Below, piece by piece: positions 14,916 through 24,696 of a stretch of 45,632 nt of DNA. The DNA is from an uncultured Eubacteriales bacterium (GTDB taxonomy: Bacteria; Bacillota; Clostridia; Christensenellales; CAG-138). The DNA is taken from contig CADAZC010000006.1 in NCBI GenBank assembly GCA_902792295.1, forward strand, positions 1 to 45,632. The letters are read 5' to 3'. The notes under the pieces were generated by a model, which worked only from the letters and a program-made list of their open reading frames with translations, was not told the origin of the DNA and ran no database searches. The translations under genes and the position numbers were made by a program. Every line of letters starts with the position of its first letter. The stretch's first letter is position 1.

Positions 14916-15272
14916 TTAGATATCGCCGCCTTTGCGGTGCATCGAGCGCTCGGCGTCGAAACCTTCCGGGTAGCGCGCTTTGAGCTTGTCGATGTTGTTT
15001 TTGAGGATCGTCTCAAGATCGTACCCGATCGCGGTGGCGGTTTCGGCAAGATACCATGCGATGTCGCCGAGCTCCTTTGCAAGGTGCGCCTTGTCGAGCT
15101 CGTGCCCCTGCATCATCCACTTTTTGACGAGGTCGATCGCCTCGCCCGATTCGCCGCACAGCCCCATCACGCCGTTTAAGAGCCCCATCACGCCGTTTAA
15201 GAGCACTTCCTTTTCGGAAAGCGCGGGGTTCAGCGTGGTCATGGCGAGCTTCTGATACTCGTTAATCGTCAT
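14916..15272 (-). CDS. MazG-like nucleotide pyrophosphohydrolase
   Basis: A 118-residue all-alpha NTP pyrophosphohydrolase of the MazG superfamily. The acidic metal-binding motifs are visible as GESGEAIDLVKKW and HLAKELGDIAWYL (an E-x-x-E ... E-x-x-D arrangement). Such enzymes hydrolyse non-canonical or excess nucleoside triphosphates to monophosphates. The first helix contains a perfect tandem duplication, LLNGVMG repeated twice, encoded by a 21-base repeat at 15160-15201; family members normally have one copy. The ATG at 15272 overlaps the stop of the LUD gene (ATGA), so the two are co-translated. Confidence 0.8.
   Translation of the reverse strand: MTINEYQKLAMTTLNPALSEKEVLLNGVMGLLNGVMGLCGESGEAIDLVKKWMMQGHELDKAHLAKELGDIAWYLAETATAIGYDLETILKNNIDKLKARYPEGFDAERSMHRKGGDI
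15160..15201 (-). repeat. Perfect 21-bp tandem duplication inside the mazG-like gene
   Basis: Bases 15160-15180 are repeated exactly at 15181-15201. The repeat keeps the frame and adds seven residues (LLNGVMG) to the first helix. Confidence 0.95.
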
Positions 15273-15880
15273 AGTCCCATGTCCTCGTCGATCAGAATGA
15301 TCCGGAACGCCTGATGGCGGCGCGACGGGTATTCCGTGATGGCGGTCACGTTGCACATGCGCACGGGCGGGCGGCAGTCGCGGCAGACGTTGTCGATCGA
15401 GCACGGCGTTTTGAAGCCCTGCCGGCGCGCGTTCGGACCGCAGGCGTCGCGCTTGATCCGCACGATCGCTTCTTCATAGTCCCTGACCAGCTTGTTTCTG
15501 CCGACAGCCAGGATGACGGTTTTCGGACCGTAGATGATGCCCGCGAGGCGGTTGCCCGTTCCGTCGATGTTGACGAGACGTCCGTCCTCGGTGATCGCGT
15601 TCGATGAGCACAGGTACACGTCCGCGCCGATCGCGTTGATCCGCGTTTGCTCGACCTGCGGCTTCTCGACCTTCCAGTGCCAGTAAACGGTGTTGCCGCG
15701 CGCGGTGAGCGCTTCGTAAAGCCCCAGATCGCGTACGGTCGCGGAGCCCGCGATGCCGACGGAACGGTCGCCGATGTAGTTCAAGATCAGTTCTTTCGCC
15801 TCTTCGGGCGTTTTGCAGACGTCGGCAAGAAAACCGCGTTCGTTGAGCCGCTTTGCGACGGCGTTGAGATCAAAATTCAT
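15269..15880 (-). CDS. LUD domain protein (LutC/YkgG-like, DUF162)
   Basis: A 203-residue protein of the LUD family. It contains GDRSVGIAGSATVRDLGLYE (about residues 37-56), the VYLCSSNAITEDGRLVNIDG segment (near residue 90) and a Cys-rich C-terminal region with CGPNARRQG and CSIDNVCRDC, normal for the clostridial stand-alone type. LutC relatives take part in lactate oxidation, but this type, without lutAB, has no proven role. The start has a strong GGAGGTGAG site. It is first in a two-gene operon with the MazG-like gene and divergent from lepA. Confidence 0.8.
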   Translation of the reverse strand: MNFDLNAVAKRLNERGFLADVCKTPEEAKELILNYIGDRSVGIAGSATVRDLGLYEALTARGNTVYWHWKVEKPQVEQTRINAIGADVYLCSSNAITEDGRLVNIDGTGNRLAGIIYGPKTVILAVGRNKLVRDYEEAIVRIKRDACGPNARRQGFKTPCSIDNVCRDCRPPVRMCNVTAITEYPSRRHQAFRIILIDEDMGL

Positions 15881-15913
15881 GCGCTCACCTCCGAATCGAT
15901 TGTATCACAATTC

Positions 15914-15942
15914 TTGCATTTTTGGCAACGGTAATGTATGAT
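15914..15942 (+). promoter_or_regulatory. Sigma-A promoter of lepA-hemW
   Basis: TTGCAT (15914-15919), a 17-base spacer and TATGAT (15937-15942) precede the lepA ATG by 22 bases. Confidence 0.7.
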
Positions 15943-15964
15943 ATTGTTACCCTTGGAGGTAGTT

Positions 15965-17770
15965 ATGAATTTTGATCCGAACCTGATTCGCAATTTTTCG
16001 ATCATTGCGCACATCGACCACGGCAAGAGCACGCTCGCGGACCGTATGATGGAGCTGACCGACACCGTCGCCAAGCGCGACATGGAGGAGCAGCTTCTGG
16101 ATTCCATGGACATCGAGCGCGAGCGCGGCATCACGATCAAGGCGTCCGCCGTGCGCATGTTTTATCACCATACCGACGGCAAGACCTACATGTTCAACCT
16201 GATCGACACGCCGGGCCACGTGGACTTCAATTACGAGGTTTCGCGCGCGCTTGCGGCATGCGAAGGCGCGGTGCTGGTCGTCGACGCCACGCAGGGCATC
16301 GAAGCGCAGACGCTTGCGAACGTGTACCTTGCGGTGGACAACGGGCTTGAGGTGCTTCCGGTCATCAACAAGGTCGACCTGCCGAGCGCCGAGCCGGAAC
16401 GCGTGATCCATGAGATCGAGGACGTCATCGGCATTCCCGCCGAGGACGCGCCGTGTATTTCGGCAAAGACGGGGCAGAACGTCGGGGAAGTTCTGGCACG
16501 CATCGTGGACGCGGTGCCCGCGCCGACGGGCGATCCGGACGCGCCTTTGAAGGCGCTGATCTTCGATTGCTTCTACGACAATTACAAGGGCGCGCTGTCC
16601 TATGTGCGCGTGTTCGACGGCACGGTCAAAGCGGGAACGCGCATCCGTTCGATGGCGACCGGCAACGAGTTCGACGTCACCGAAGTCGGCGTGTTCGCGC
16701 CGACGTGGAAGCCGGTCGATTCCCTGACGGCGGGCGAGGTCGGCTATGTCGCCGCCTCGATCAAGAGCGTTGCGGAAACGAAGGTCGGCGACACGATCAC
16801 CGAAGCAAACCGTCCCGCAAAGGAAGCGCTGCCCGGCTATAAGCAGGCGAACTCGATGGTCTTCTGCGGCGTGTATCCGGCGGACGGCGCGCATTACGAC
16901 GATCTCAAGGAGGCGCTCGACAAGCTGAAGCTGAACGACGCGTCGTTAAGCTACGAGCACGAGACGTCCGCGGCGTTGGGCTACGGCTTCCGCTGCGGCT
17001 TCCTCGGTCTCCTTCATATGGAGATCATCACGGAGCGGCTCGAGCGCGAGTTCGATCTCGATCTCGTCACCACCGCGCCGTCGGTCGTGTATCACGTGTA
17101 TACGCTGGACGGACGGAAGCTCGTTATCGACAATCCGACGAACCTGCCGAACGCGGCGGAGATCGACTACATGGAGGAGCCGATCGTGAAGGCGACGATC
17201 ATGACGCCGTCCGAGTACGTCGGCTCGATCATGGAGCTGTGCCAGAACAACCGCGGCACGTTCATCGACATGCAGTACATCGAGGCCGACCGCGTGAATC
17301 TGCATTATGTGCTGCCGCTGAACGAGATCATCTACGATTTCTTCGACAGCTTAAAGTCCAGAAGCCGCGGCTACGCGTCGTTCGACTACGAGCTTTCGGG
17401 CTACGCAAGAAGCGAGCTCGTGCGGCTCGATTTCCTGCTGAACGGCGAAATGTGCGACGCGCTCAGTACGATCGTGCATAAGGACCGCGCGTATGCAAAA
17501 GGACGCGCCGTCGCCGAAAAACTCAAGGACGTCATTCCGCGCCAGCAGTTCGAGATCCCCGTGCAGGCGGCGATCGGCAGCAAGATCATCGCGCGCGAGA
17601 CGGTGAAAGCCGTGCGCAAGGACGTTCTGGCAAAGTGCTACGGCGGCGATATCACGCGCAAAAAGAAGCTGCTCGAAAAGCAGAAGGAAGGCAAGAAGCG
17701 TATGCGGCAGGTCGGCTCCGTCGCCGTGCCGAGCGACGCCTTCATGAGCGTGCTGCGCATCAACGGATGA
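15965..17770 (+). CDS. lepA: Elongation factor 4
   Basis: A 601-residue translational GTPase. G motifs are [13 protein letters not shown] (G1), RGITIK (G2), DTPGHVDF (G3) and NKVDLP (G4). The C-terminal LepA-specific domain carries [19 protein letters not shown] and ends as usual. EF4 binds elongating ribosomes and promotes back-translocation or 30S maturation. ATG 15965 follows GGAGG (15955-15959). The stop overlaps the hemW start as ATGA (17767-17770). Confidence 0.97.
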   Translation: MNFDPNLIRNFSIIAHIDHGKSTLADRMMELTDTVAKRDMEEQLLDSMDIERERGITIKASAVRMFYHHTDGKTYMFNLIDTPGHVDFNYEVSRALAACEGAVLVVDATQGIEAQTLANVYLAVDNGLEVLPVINKVDLPSAEPERVIHEIEDVIGIPAEDAPCISAKTGQNVGEVLARIVDAVPAPTGDPDAPLKALIFDCFYDNYKGALSYVRVFDGTVKAGTRIRSMATGNEFDVTEVGVFAPTWKPVDSLTAGEVGYVAASIKSVAETKVGDTITEANRPAKEALPGYKQANSMVFCGVYPADGAHYDDLKEALDKLKLNDASLSYEHETSAALGYGFRCGFLGLLHMEIITERLEREFDLDLVTTAPSVVYHVYTLDGRKLVIDNPTNLPNAAEIDYMEEPIVKATIMTPSEYVGSIMELCQNNRGTFIDMQYIEADRVNLHYVLPLNEIIYDFFDSLKSRSRGYASFDYELSGYARSELVRLDFLLNGEMCDALSTIVHKDRAYAKGRAVAEKLKDVIPRQQFEIPVQAAIGSKIIARETVKAVRKDVLAKCYGGDITRKKKLLEKQKEGKKRMRQVGSVAVPSDAFMSVLRING

Positions 17771-18933
17771 TCGGCGTCTACGTACATATCCCATACTGTC
17801 TCAAAAAATGCCGCTACTGCGATTTCTGTTCGATCCCGGTCGACGAAACCGCGGGGCGGTATCGTGCTGCTCTGGAAACGGAGATCGCGCTTTCCGGGGC
17901 GAAGCATCCCGGCGAGCGCGTGAAAACCGTGTTCTTCGGCGGCGGCACGCCGACCGTGCTGCCCGCGGAAGACCTTTGCGCGATCCTCGGCGCGATCCGA
18001 AACACATTTGCGGTCGAACCGGACGCGGAGATCTCGATCGAGTGCAACCCCAAGACGATCGGCTTCGACGGCTTGAAACGGCTCTTTGACGCGGGCTTCA
18101 ACCGGCTTTCGATCGGTCTGCAGGCGACGCAGAACGAGCTTCTTTCCCGCATCGGGCGCGTGCACACCTACGAGGAGTTTCTTGTGACCTACGCCGCCGT
18201 GCGGGACGCGGGCTTTACAAATATCAACGTCGACCTGATGCACGGACTGCCGGGGCAGGGGCAGGCGGATTATCTTGACGCGATCCGCACCGTCGCTGCT
18301 TTGGAGCCCACGCATATCTCCGCCTATTCGCTGATCCTGGAGGAGGAAACGCCGCTTTACGACGACGTGATGCACGGGCGCGAAACGCTGCCGGACGCCG
18401 ACGCCGTCGCCGACATGGAGGACGCGGGCATGGACCTTTTGGACGCGCTCGGCTACCGGCGCTATGAGGTCAGTAACTTTGCAATGTCGGGCTTCGAGTG
18501 TCGCCATAACCTCATTTACTGGCACAACGAACCGTATCTGGGGCTCGGCGTCGCCGCGCATTCGTCGATGGTCGAGGACGGCTTCTGGGTGCGGTTTTCG
18601 AATGAAAGAAGCATTCCGGCGTATCTGAAAAAGATCGGAAAGGGAAAGCTGCCCCGCGCGGAGCGCATCATCACAAACACCTTCGAGCAGATGTTCGAGT
18701 CCGTGATGCTCGGTCTGCGCCTCGTAAAAGGCATCGACCGCGCGGCGTTTTCCGACCGCTTCGGCTGCGACGTGATCGAGACGTATCGATCCGCCTACGA
18801 CAAAAACGACCGGTACGGCTTCTGGGACCATTCCGATCCGGACTTTCTGCGGCTCAACAGGATCGGCATGGACCACCTCGATTCCGTCCTGCGCGACTTC
18901 CGCGAACGGCGCCTGATCGATTTTTTGAGGTAA
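17767..18933 (+). CDS. hemW: HemW-like radical SAM haem chaperone
   Basis: A 388-residue radical SAM protein with the C-x-x-x-C-x-x-C cluster site in [12 protein letters not shown] (residues 10-21), [11 protein letters not shown] for SAM binding, and [13 protein letters not shown] typical of HemN/HemW. HemW members lack coproporphyrinogen oxidase activity and deliver haem; many are misannotated as HemN. The lepA-hemW order is conserved in Firmicutes and normally leads directly into hrcA; here a minus-strand gene intervenes. Confidence 0.92.
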   Translation: MIGVYVHIPYCLKKCRYCDFCSIPVDETAGRYRAALETEIALSGAKHPGERVKTVFFGGGTPTVLPAEDLCAILGAIRNTFAVEPDAEISIECNPKTIGFDGLKRLFDAGFNRLSIGLQATQNELLSRIGRVHTYEEFLVTYAAVRDAGFTNINVDLMHGLPGQGQADYLDAIRTVAALEPTHISAYSLILEEETPLYDDVMHGRETLPDADAVADMEDAGMDLLDALGYRRYEVSNFAMSGFECRHNLIYWHNEPYLGLGVAAHSSMVEDGFWVRFSNERSIPAYLKKIGKGKLPRAERIITNTFEQMFESVMLGLRLVKGIDRAAFSDRFGCDVIETYRSAYDKNDRYGFWDHSDPDFLRLNRIGMDHLDSVLRDFRERRLIDFLR

Positions 18934-18942
18934 GACCAAAGC

Positions 18943-18974
18943 AAAAGCACCCGGCGACCGTCGGGTGCTTTTTT
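18943..18974. terminator. Terminator after hemW
   Basis: AAAAGCACCCG (18943-18953) pairs with CGGGTGCTTTT (18962-18972) and runs into T6. The A-rich left side lets it serve the convergent minus-strand gene ending at 18992 as well. Confidence 0.9.
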
Positions 18975-18991
18975 CGTTTCGTACATCAGAT

Positions 18992-19759
18992 TCAATGCAA
19001 AAAACCGAGATAGAAATCGAGGGCGTTGTAGAGCATATCGCCGGAGCAGACCTGTACGGAGGCATCGGTGTGCGGAACGGTCACATCTTCGTAGAGATCG
19101 GCTGCTTTTGTCAGCACCAGAACGGGAACGATCTCGTAACTGTCGCCGAAGATCACGTCAAGGTATTCGCAGTATTTGGCGCATTGCGCAACCTCGTCCG
19201 CTTCGATGCGGTCCTTCATCTTGAATTCAAGGGAAAAGACATGCCGCCGCGTGATCAGCAGAACGTCGGCATAAATGCGGATATGTTTTCCCTTTTTGAT
19301 GCGCAGTTCAAAGACGATCTCCCAATCGTCAGAAAGCTCCTTCGGATAACCGAACTCGTTGAGATCGCGAAACAGGTCGCGCATCGTTTTCCGCGTGTCG
19401 GTGAACGAATGGAATAAACCGCGCGTGTCGTTCAGATTGCGGCCGACGTTCTCACAGCCGAGTTTTAAGAGCGCGAGCCAACGCGCTTCGTCCATGTCAA
19501 GGAATTCGCGCACGGAGGAATAGAAACCGGAAAACTCCGCCAACCCGTAATGCGGGCGCGTCTGCGGGATCTGTCCGTGCCATAGGTACTCGTCGTCCTG
19601 CCAGCACAGCTCCTTCATAAACGGCGAACCGTACAGAAAATGATTCACCGTCGTCGCGTCTACGCGCAGCGTGCGGGCGATGTCGCGCGCCTTGATTCCG
19701 TCTTCGCTGCCGCAGATGCACGAATAGATGCTTCGTTCGATCGGATCGATCCTTGCCAT
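18992..19759 (-). CDS. Putative winged-helix / PD-(D/E)XK nuclease-like protein
   Basis: A 255-residue protein starting at ATG 19759 (GGAGG nine bases upstream). Residues 5-60 look like a winged helix-turn-helix (SIYSCICGSEDGIKARDIA, then RTLRVDATTVNHFL). Residues 145-220 carry a pattern of the PD-(D/E)XK nuclease fold: Asp165 in ADVLLI, Glu178-x-Lys180 in FSLEFKM, and Gln192 in DEVAQCAKYCEYL. I recognise no named family. It could be a stand-alone DNA- or RNA-processing enzyme or part of a defence gene. It lies on the opposite strand between hemW and hrcA, which are otherwise neighbours in Firmicutes, suggesting later insertion. Confidence 0.5.
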   Translation of the reverse strand: MARIDPIERSIYSCICGSEDGIKARDIARTLRVDATTVNHFLYGSPFMKELCWQDDEYLWHGQIPQTRPHYGLAEFSGFYSSVREFLDMDEARWLALLKLGCENVGRNLNDTRGLFHSFTDTRKTMRDLFRDLNEFGYPKELSDDWEIVFELRIKKGKHIRIYADVLLITRRHVFSLEFKMKDRIEADEVAQCAKYCEYLDVIFGDSYEIVPVLVLTKAADLYEDVTVPHTDASVQVCSGDMLYNALDFYLGFLH

Positions 19760-19868
19760 TTCCGTTTTCCTCCGTTTTCGGTATTGTATCACAGGAACGA
19801 ATCTGCCGCAAGAAAAGACTGCTTTTTCAGAGTTCACTTTTGTTTCACATTGTTGCCCCGAAGTTCAC

Positions 19869-19897
19869 TTGACTATTGTGCATCATAGTGGTATCTT
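19869..19897 (+). promoter_or_regulatory. Sigma-A promoter of the hrcA operon
   Basis: TTGACT (19869-19874), a 17-base spacer and TATCTT (19892-19897). Transcription would begin just before the CIRCE operator. Confidence 0.75.
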
Positions 19898-19908
19898 ATG
19901 CATAGTGA

Positions 19909-19935
19909 TTAGCACTCGAAGAAACGGAGTGCTAA
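19909..19935 (+). promoter_or_regulatory. CIRCE operator (HrcA binding site)
   Basis: A perfect TTAGCACTC-N9-GAGTGCTAA inverted repeat at 19909-19935, 18 bases before hrcA. HrcA dimers bind it with GroEL help and release it on heat shock, so the whole hrcA-grpE-dnaK-dnaJ operon should be autoregulated. Confidence 0.98.
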
Positions 19936-19953
19936 AAGAAAGGAGGCGATCGC

Positions 19954-20985
19954 ATGGAACTGGATCAAAGAAAGCTGCAGATCCTGCGTGCGATCGTTGA
20001 CGAGTACATTCTTTCGGCGAGCCCGGTCGGATCGAAGGCGCTTTCGCAGAGCGGCATGAAATGGTCGTCCGCGACGATCCGCAACGAGATGGCGGACCTC
20101 GAAACACTCGGCTACCTTGCCCAGCCGCACACCAGCGCGGGGCGCATCCCGTCCGAGAAGGCGTATCGCCTGTACGTCGATCAGATGATGCAGCGCGCGC
20201 ACCTGAGTGACGAGGAATCGAAGCTCCTGTACGGATACTTCCGCGAGCACGTGCACGGCGTCGACGCGGTGCTGCGCTCCACGGCAAAAGCGCTGTCGGA
20301 GATCACGCACTATACGGCGGTTGTGATGATGCCGGACATCGGCGTGAACCGGTTAAAGCATCTGCAGCTCATTCCGCTGATGCCGGGCAAGGCGTTGGCG
20401 GTCGTCGTGACCGACGCGGGCGTGTCGCAGAACACGGTCATCGACGTGCCGGAGGACATCGGACCGGAGGAGCTGGACCGCATATCTAAGGCGATCACGG
20501 CAAGATTTTCGGACTGCCGCATGTCGACGGTTTCGTCGAAGCTCGTGCGCGAGCTCGGCGGCGAGCTTTCCGCCCGTGCGGATTTCGTGGAATCGCTGCT
20601 GCTCACGCTGTGCGAAAACCAGTCGAGCGATCGCCGCATGGTCGAGCTTTCCGGCGCGACGAACATGCTGGAATACCCCGAGTACAGCGACGTCAATAAG
20701 GCAAAGACGTTCCTTGCCACGGTCGAGCAGAAGGACAGCATGTACCGGATGCTGAAAAAGGCATCCAACATGGAGTTCACGGTCACGATCGGCAGCGAGA
20801 ACGAGCAGGAGGGCTTTCAGGACTGCAGCGTGGTCACCGCGAGCTATCGCGTGAACGGAACGCCGGTCGGCAGCTTCGGCGTGATCGGACCGACCAGAAT
20901 GGACTACGCCCGTGTGCTGAGTATTTTGAAAAATGTGCAGACCAACCTCGGTACGGTGCTGCAATCGTTTTTGAAGGAGGAATAG
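19954..20985 (+). CDS. hrcA: Heat-inducible transcription repressor HrcA
   Basis: A 343-residue repressor. The N-terminal winged helix (VGSKALSQSGMKWSSATIRN, then LETLGYLAQPHTSAGRIPSE) is highly diagnostic, and the C-terminal part contains SFGVIGPTRMDYARV, also a family hallmark. It binds the CIRCE site immediately upstream. The start follows AAAGGAGG. First gene of the class I heat-shock operon; grpE begins four bases after its stop. Confidence 0.98.
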   Translation: MELDQRKLQILRAIVDEYILSASPVGSKALSQSGMKWSSATIRNEMADLETLGYLAQPHTSAGRIPSEKAYRLYVDQMMQRAHLSDEESKLLYGYFREHVHGVDAVLRSTAKALSEITHYTAVVMMPDIGVNRLKHLQLIPLMPGKALAVVVTDAGVSQNTVIDVPEDIGPEELDRISKAITARFSDCRMSTVSSKLVRELGGELSARADFVESLLLTLCENQSSDRRMVELSGATNMLEYPEYSDVNKAKTFLATVEQKDSMYRMLKKASNMEFTVTIGSENEQEGFQDCSVVTASYRVNGTPVGSFGVIGPTRMDYARVLSILKNVQTNLGTVLQSFLKEE

Positions 20986-20989
20986 GAAC

Positions 20990-21559
20990 TTGGCTTCCAA
21001 AAAGAACAAACCGCATGAAGCGGTGAAGGAACCCGAAACGGTCGAAACGACCGCGGAGGAGAAGACCGAAGAACAGGCGTCCGACGTCGTCACGATGACG
21101 CAGGAAGAGCTTGAAACGGTCAAGAAACACATCGACGAGCTGCAAAAGAAGCTGGACGACACGATCGCGCTTTTACAGCGCAACCAGGCGGATTTCGACA
21201 ACTTCCGCAAACGGAACGCAACGGTGCGCGCGGACAGCTACGACGAGGGCAAGCGCGACTGTATCAAAGCGATGCTGCCGGTGCTGGACGATTTTGACCG
21301 CGTTGCGGAAAGCGACGAAAAAGCGGACGGCTGGGCGGACGGCGTGAAGCTCGTGCACAAGAAGCTTGCCGACATCCTGAAAAAGGAAGGGCTCGAGGAG
21401 ATCCCGTCGGACGGCGCGTTCGATCCCGAACTGCACAACGCGGTGATGACCGAAGCGGTCGAAGGCATGGAAAGCGGCAACATCGTGCAGACCTTCCAGA
21501 AGGGCTACAAAGTGAAGGAAAAAATCATTCGCCACAGCATGGTGAAGGTTTCTGAATAA
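20990..21559 (+). CDS. grpE: Nucleotide exchange factor GrpE
   Basis: A 189-residue protein with an acidic N-terminal tail, a long coiled coil (about residues 40-90) and the GrpE core NQADFDNFRKR followed later by LADILKKEGLEEIP and a VKEKIIRHSMVKVSE end. It releases ADP from DnaK. The start is a TTG at 20990 spaced from AAGGAGG in the hrcA end; this rare start may lower its level relative to DnaK. Confidence 0.96.
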   Translation: MASKKNKPHEAVKEPETVETTAEEKTEEQASDVVTMTQEELETVKKHIDELQKKLDDTIALLQRNQADFDNFRKRNATVRADSYDEGKRDCIKAMLPVLDDFDRVAESDEKADGWADGVKLVHKKLADILKKEGLEEIPSDGAFDPELHNAVMTEAVEGMESGNIVQTFQKGYKVKEKIIRHSMVKVSE

Positions 21560-21634
21560 GGCAAAAACAAGTATTTTCCGCTTGTTTGCATAGAATAAAA
21601 AGGTTAATCTCAAAGAATTCGGAGGTATCAGAAT

Positions 21635-23458
21635 ATGAGTAAGATCATCGGTATTGACCTGGGCACCACAAACTCCTGCGTCGCCATTCTCGAAGGCGGC
21701 GATCCGGTCGTCATCCCCAACGCGGAAGGCGCAAGAACCACTCCGTCCGTCGTTGCGTTCAAGGGCAACGAACGTCTGGTCGGTTCCATTGCAAAGCGTC
21801 AGGCGATCACGAACCCGGAAAAGACCGTCTCTTCGATCAAGCGTGAGATGGGTTCTTCCTACAAAGTTCACATCGACGACAAGGACTACACGCCGCAGGA
21901 GATCTCGGCAATGATCCTGCAGAAGCTGAAGCAGGACGCGGAAGCGTACCTCGGCGAGACTGTCACCCAGGCGGTCATCACCGTGCCGGCGTACTTCACC
22001 GACAGCCAGCGTCAGGCAACGAAGGACGCGGGCCGCATCGCAGGTCTCGAAGTGCTTCGTATCATCAACGAGCCGACGGCTGCATCTTTGGCGTACGGTC
22101 TCGATAAGGAAACGAACCAGAAGATCCTGGTCTACGACCTCGGCGGCGGCACGTTCGACGTCTCGATCCTCGAGATCGGCGACGGCGTCTTCGAAGTGCT
22201 CGCGACCGCGGGCAACAACCGCCTCGGCGGCGACGACTTCGACCAGCGCCTGATCGACTACATCGCGTCCGACTTCCTGCGCAACAACGGCATCGATCTC
22301 CGCAAGGACAAGATGGCGCTGCAGAGATTGAAGGAAGCGGCGGAGAAGGCAAAGATCGAACTTTCCGGCATGACGCAGAGCAACGTGAACATTCCGTTCA
22401 TCACGCAGGGACCGGCCGGTCCGCTGCACCTCGACTGCACGATCACCCGCGCAAAGTTCAACGAGCTGACCGCGGACCTCGTCGACAAGACGCGCGTCTG
22501 CGTCCAGAAGGCGATGTCGGATGCAGGGTTAAGCAACAGCGATATCAACAAGGTCATCCTCGTCGGCGGTTCGTCCCGTATCCCCGCCGTGCAGGAAATG
22601 GTCAAGAACATCACCGGCAAAGAGCCGTTCAAGGGCATCAACCCCGATGAATGCGTCGCGATCGGCGCGGCGATCCAGGGCGGCGTGCTCGGCGGCGAGG
22701 TCAAGGACATCCTGCTCCTCGACGTCACGCCTCTTTCGCTGGGCATTGAGACCGTCGGCGGCGTGTTCACGCGCCTCATTGAGCGCAACACGACCATCCC
22801 GACCAAGAAGAGCCAGATCTTCTCGACCGCGGCGGACGGACAGACCAGCGTCGAAGTCCACGTGCTGCAGGGCGAGCGCGAGATGGCGCAGTACAACAAG
22901 AGCTTGGGCAGATTCCAGCTTGCGGGCATCGCGCCGGCGCCCAGAGGCGTACCGCAGATCGAGGTCACGTTTGACATCGACGCGAACGGCATCGTGCACG
23001 TCTCCGCAAAGGACCTCGGCACGGGCAACCAGCAGCAGGTAACGATCACCGCGTCCACGAACCTCAACGAGGACGAGATCAAGAAAGCGGTCGCGGAAGC
23101 GGAACGCTACGCGGCGGAGGATAAGCAGCGCAAGGAAGCGGCGGAGAACCGCAACCATGCGGACCAGCTGGTCTACACCACCGAAAAGACGCTCCGTGAG
23201 CTCGGCGACAAGATCGACGCGGGCGACAAGGCAAAGGTCGAAGCGGCGGTCGCAGACCTGAAGAAGGCGCTCGAAGGCACCGACGACGCGCGCATCAAGG
23301 AAGAGACCGAGAAGTGCACGAACGTCAGCTATGAGGTCTTCGGCAAGATCTATCAGCAGCAGGCGCAGCAACAGCCCGATGCGGAGCCGAATCCGAACAG
23401 CGCGCAGCAGCCGCCGAAGGACGACGTGGTCGACGCGGACTACACGGTCGTAGACTAA
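21635..23458 (+). CDS. dnaK: Chaperone protein DnaK (Hsp70)
   Basis: A 607-residue Hsp70. ATPase signatures are [18 protein letters not shown] at the start, [14 protein letters not shown] near residue 170 and [15 protein letters not shown] near residue 310. The substrate-binding domain begins after [14 protein letters not shown], and the lid ends in a Gln/Pro-rich linker with a [12 protein letters not shown] tail. Length is normal for Firmicutes. It follows grpE by 75 bases with GGAGG before the ATG. Confidence 0.99.
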   Translation: MSKIIGIDLGTTNSCVAILEGGDPVVIPNAEGARTTPSVVAFKGNERLVGSIAKRQAITNPEKTVSSIKREMGSSYKVHIDDKDYTPQEISAMILQKLKQDAEAYLGETVTQAVITVPAYFTDSQRQATKDAGRIAGLEVLRIINEPTAASLAYGLDKETNQKILVYDLGGGTFDVSILEIGDGVFEVLATAGNNRLGGDDFDQRLIDYIASDFLRNNGIDLRKDKMALQRLKEAAEKAKIELSGMTQSNVNIPFITQGPAGPLHLDCTITRAKFNELTADLVDKTRVCVQKAMSDAGLSNSDINKVILVGGSSRIPAVQEMVKNITGKEPFKGINPDECVAIGAAIQGGVLGGEVKDILLLDVTPLSLGIETVGGVFTRLIERNTTIPTKKSQIFSTAADGQTSVEVHVLQGEREMAQYNKSLGRFQLAGIAPAPRGVPQIEVTFDIDANGIVHVSAKDLGTGNQQQVTITASTNLNEDEIKKAVAEAERYAAEDKQRKEAAENRNHADQLVYTTEKTLRELGDKIDAGDKAKVEAAVADLKKALEGTDDARIKEETEKCTNVSYEVFGKIYQQQAQQQPDAEPNPNSAQQPPKDDVVDADYTVVD

Positions 23459-23482
23459 AACCATCAAATAAAATCAGGATCG

Positions 23483-23510
23483 GATCGGGCAAGTGAACGC
23501 TTGCCCGATC
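23483..23510 (+). other. Intercistronic stem-loop between dnaK and dnaJ
   Basis: GATCGGGCAAG (23483-23493) and CTTGCCCGATC (23500-23510) form a perfect 11-bp stem with a 6-base loop. There is no T-run, so it is not a terminator; it ends one base before the dnaJ ribosome binding region and could stabilise the dnaK message or limit dnaJ translation. Confidence 0.75.
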
Positions 23511-23523
23511 GTGAGGTACATCT

Positions 23524-24648
23524 GTGGAGAGCAAGAGAGATTATTACGAGGTGCTCGGCGTAGAAAAGAACGCCTCGGATGCGGACATCAAAAGCGCGTT
23601 CCGCAAAAAAGCAAAGACCTGCCACCCCGATCTGCATCCGGGCGACGCCGCGAAGGAAGCGGAGTTCAAGGAGCTGAACGAGGCGTACGAGGTGCTTTCC
23701 GATCCCGAAAAGCGGTCGAAATACGACCAGTTCGGGCACGCTGCGTTCGATCCCACGATGGGCGGCGGCAATCCGTTCACCGGCGCGACGGGGTTTGACG
23801 GCTTCGGCGACATTTTCAGCACGATCTTCGGCGGATTCGGACAGCAGACGCAGAGCCGCAACGCACCGATGACCGGCGACGACGTGCGCTACAACCTGAC
23901 GCTGTCCTTTGAGGAGGCGGCGTTCGGCACCGAAAAGGAGATCAGCGTCACGCGCGAAGAGGTCTGCGACGTTTGCAACGGAACCGGCGCAAAGCCCGGC
24001 ACGCAGCCGCAGCGCTGTCAGACGTGCAAGGGAACGGGGCAGGTGCGCATGCAGCAGAACACGCTGTTCGGCACAACGACGATCACCCGTCCGTGCTCCG
24101 CGTGCCGCGGGACCGGCAAGATCATTTCCGAACCGTGCGCGGAGTGCCGCGGCAAGGGGCGTGTGCGCCGGCTGAAACGGCTTTCGCTGAAGATCCCGGC
24201 GGGCATCGACGACGGACAGACGATCAACATGCGCAACGAGGGCGACGCGGGCTACAAGGGCGGTCCGCGCGGAAACCTGTATATCACGATCTCCGTGCGT
24301 CCGCATTCGCAGTTCGTGCGCCGCGGCAGCGATCTGCTGCTCACGATGAACATTCCGTACACGACGGCGGTGCTCGGCGGCGAGATCGTCGTGCCGACGC
24401 TCACGGGGCAGATCAAGTACAATATCCCCGCGGGCACGCAGATCGGCACCACGTTCCGGCTGAGGGAGCAGGGCGTGCAGCGGCTGCAGCAGCAGGGCAA
24501 GGGCGACCTCTTTGTGACGGTCAACGTCGAGGTCCCGCGAAAGGTCACGACGCAGGCGCGCGAGCTATTGGAACAGCTTGCCGCGCTGGACGGTCAGCCG
24601 GTCGTGCAGAAAAACAAAAAACGTCCGTTGAAGGACATTTTCAGGTAA
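23524..24648 (+). CDS. dnaJ: Chaperone protein DnaJ (Hsp40)
   Basis: A 374-residue type A Hsp40. The J domain starts DYYEVLGVEKNASDADIKSA and has the HPD motif in CHPDLHPG. A Gly/Phe-rich region follows (about residues 80-120), then four zinc-finger repeats (CDVCNGTG, CQTCKGTG, CSACRGTG, CAECRGKG) and the two client-binding domains. It delivers clients to DnaK and stimulates its ATPase. The start is GTG 23524, after a GTGAGG site just beyond the stem-loop. Confidence 0.98.
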   Translation: MESKRDYYEVLGVEKNASDADIKSAFRKKAKTCHPDLHPGDAAKEAEFKELNEAYEVLSDPEKRSKYDQFGHAAFDPTMGGGNPFTGATGFDGFGDIFSTIFGGFGQQTQSRNAPMTGDDVRYNLTLSFEEAAFGTEKEISVTREEVCDVCNGTGAKPGTQPQRCQTCKGTGQVRMQQNTLFGTTTITRPCSACRGTGKIISEPCAECRGKGRVRRLKRLSLKIPAGIDDGQTINMRNEGDAGYKGGPRGNLYITISVRPHSQFVRRGSDLLLTMNIPYTTAVLGGEIVVPTLTGQIKYNIPAGTQIGTTFRLREQGVQRLQQQGKGDLFVTVNVEVPRKVTTQARELLEQLAALDGQPVVQKNKKRPLKDIFR

Positions 24649-24654
24649 ACATAA

Positions 24655-24686
24655 AAGCAGGAGGCGAAAACCTCCTGCTTCTTTTC
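24655..24686 (+). terminator. Terminator of the heat-shock operon
   Basis: AAGCAGGAGG (24655-24664) pairs with CCTCCTGCTT (24671-24680) around CGAAAA, followed by CTTTTC. The convergent membrane-protein gene ends at 24697. Confidence 0.85.
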
Positions 24687-24696
24687 ATGATAAGAA

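Noticed and set aside
15160..15201. Possible CRISPR repeat or minisatellite
   Set aside because: Only two abutting copies without spacers, in frame inside a coding sequence; a simple tandem duplication.
17638..19065. A 475-codon minus-strand open frame over hemW
   Set aside because: Antisense to hemW and crosses its terminator.
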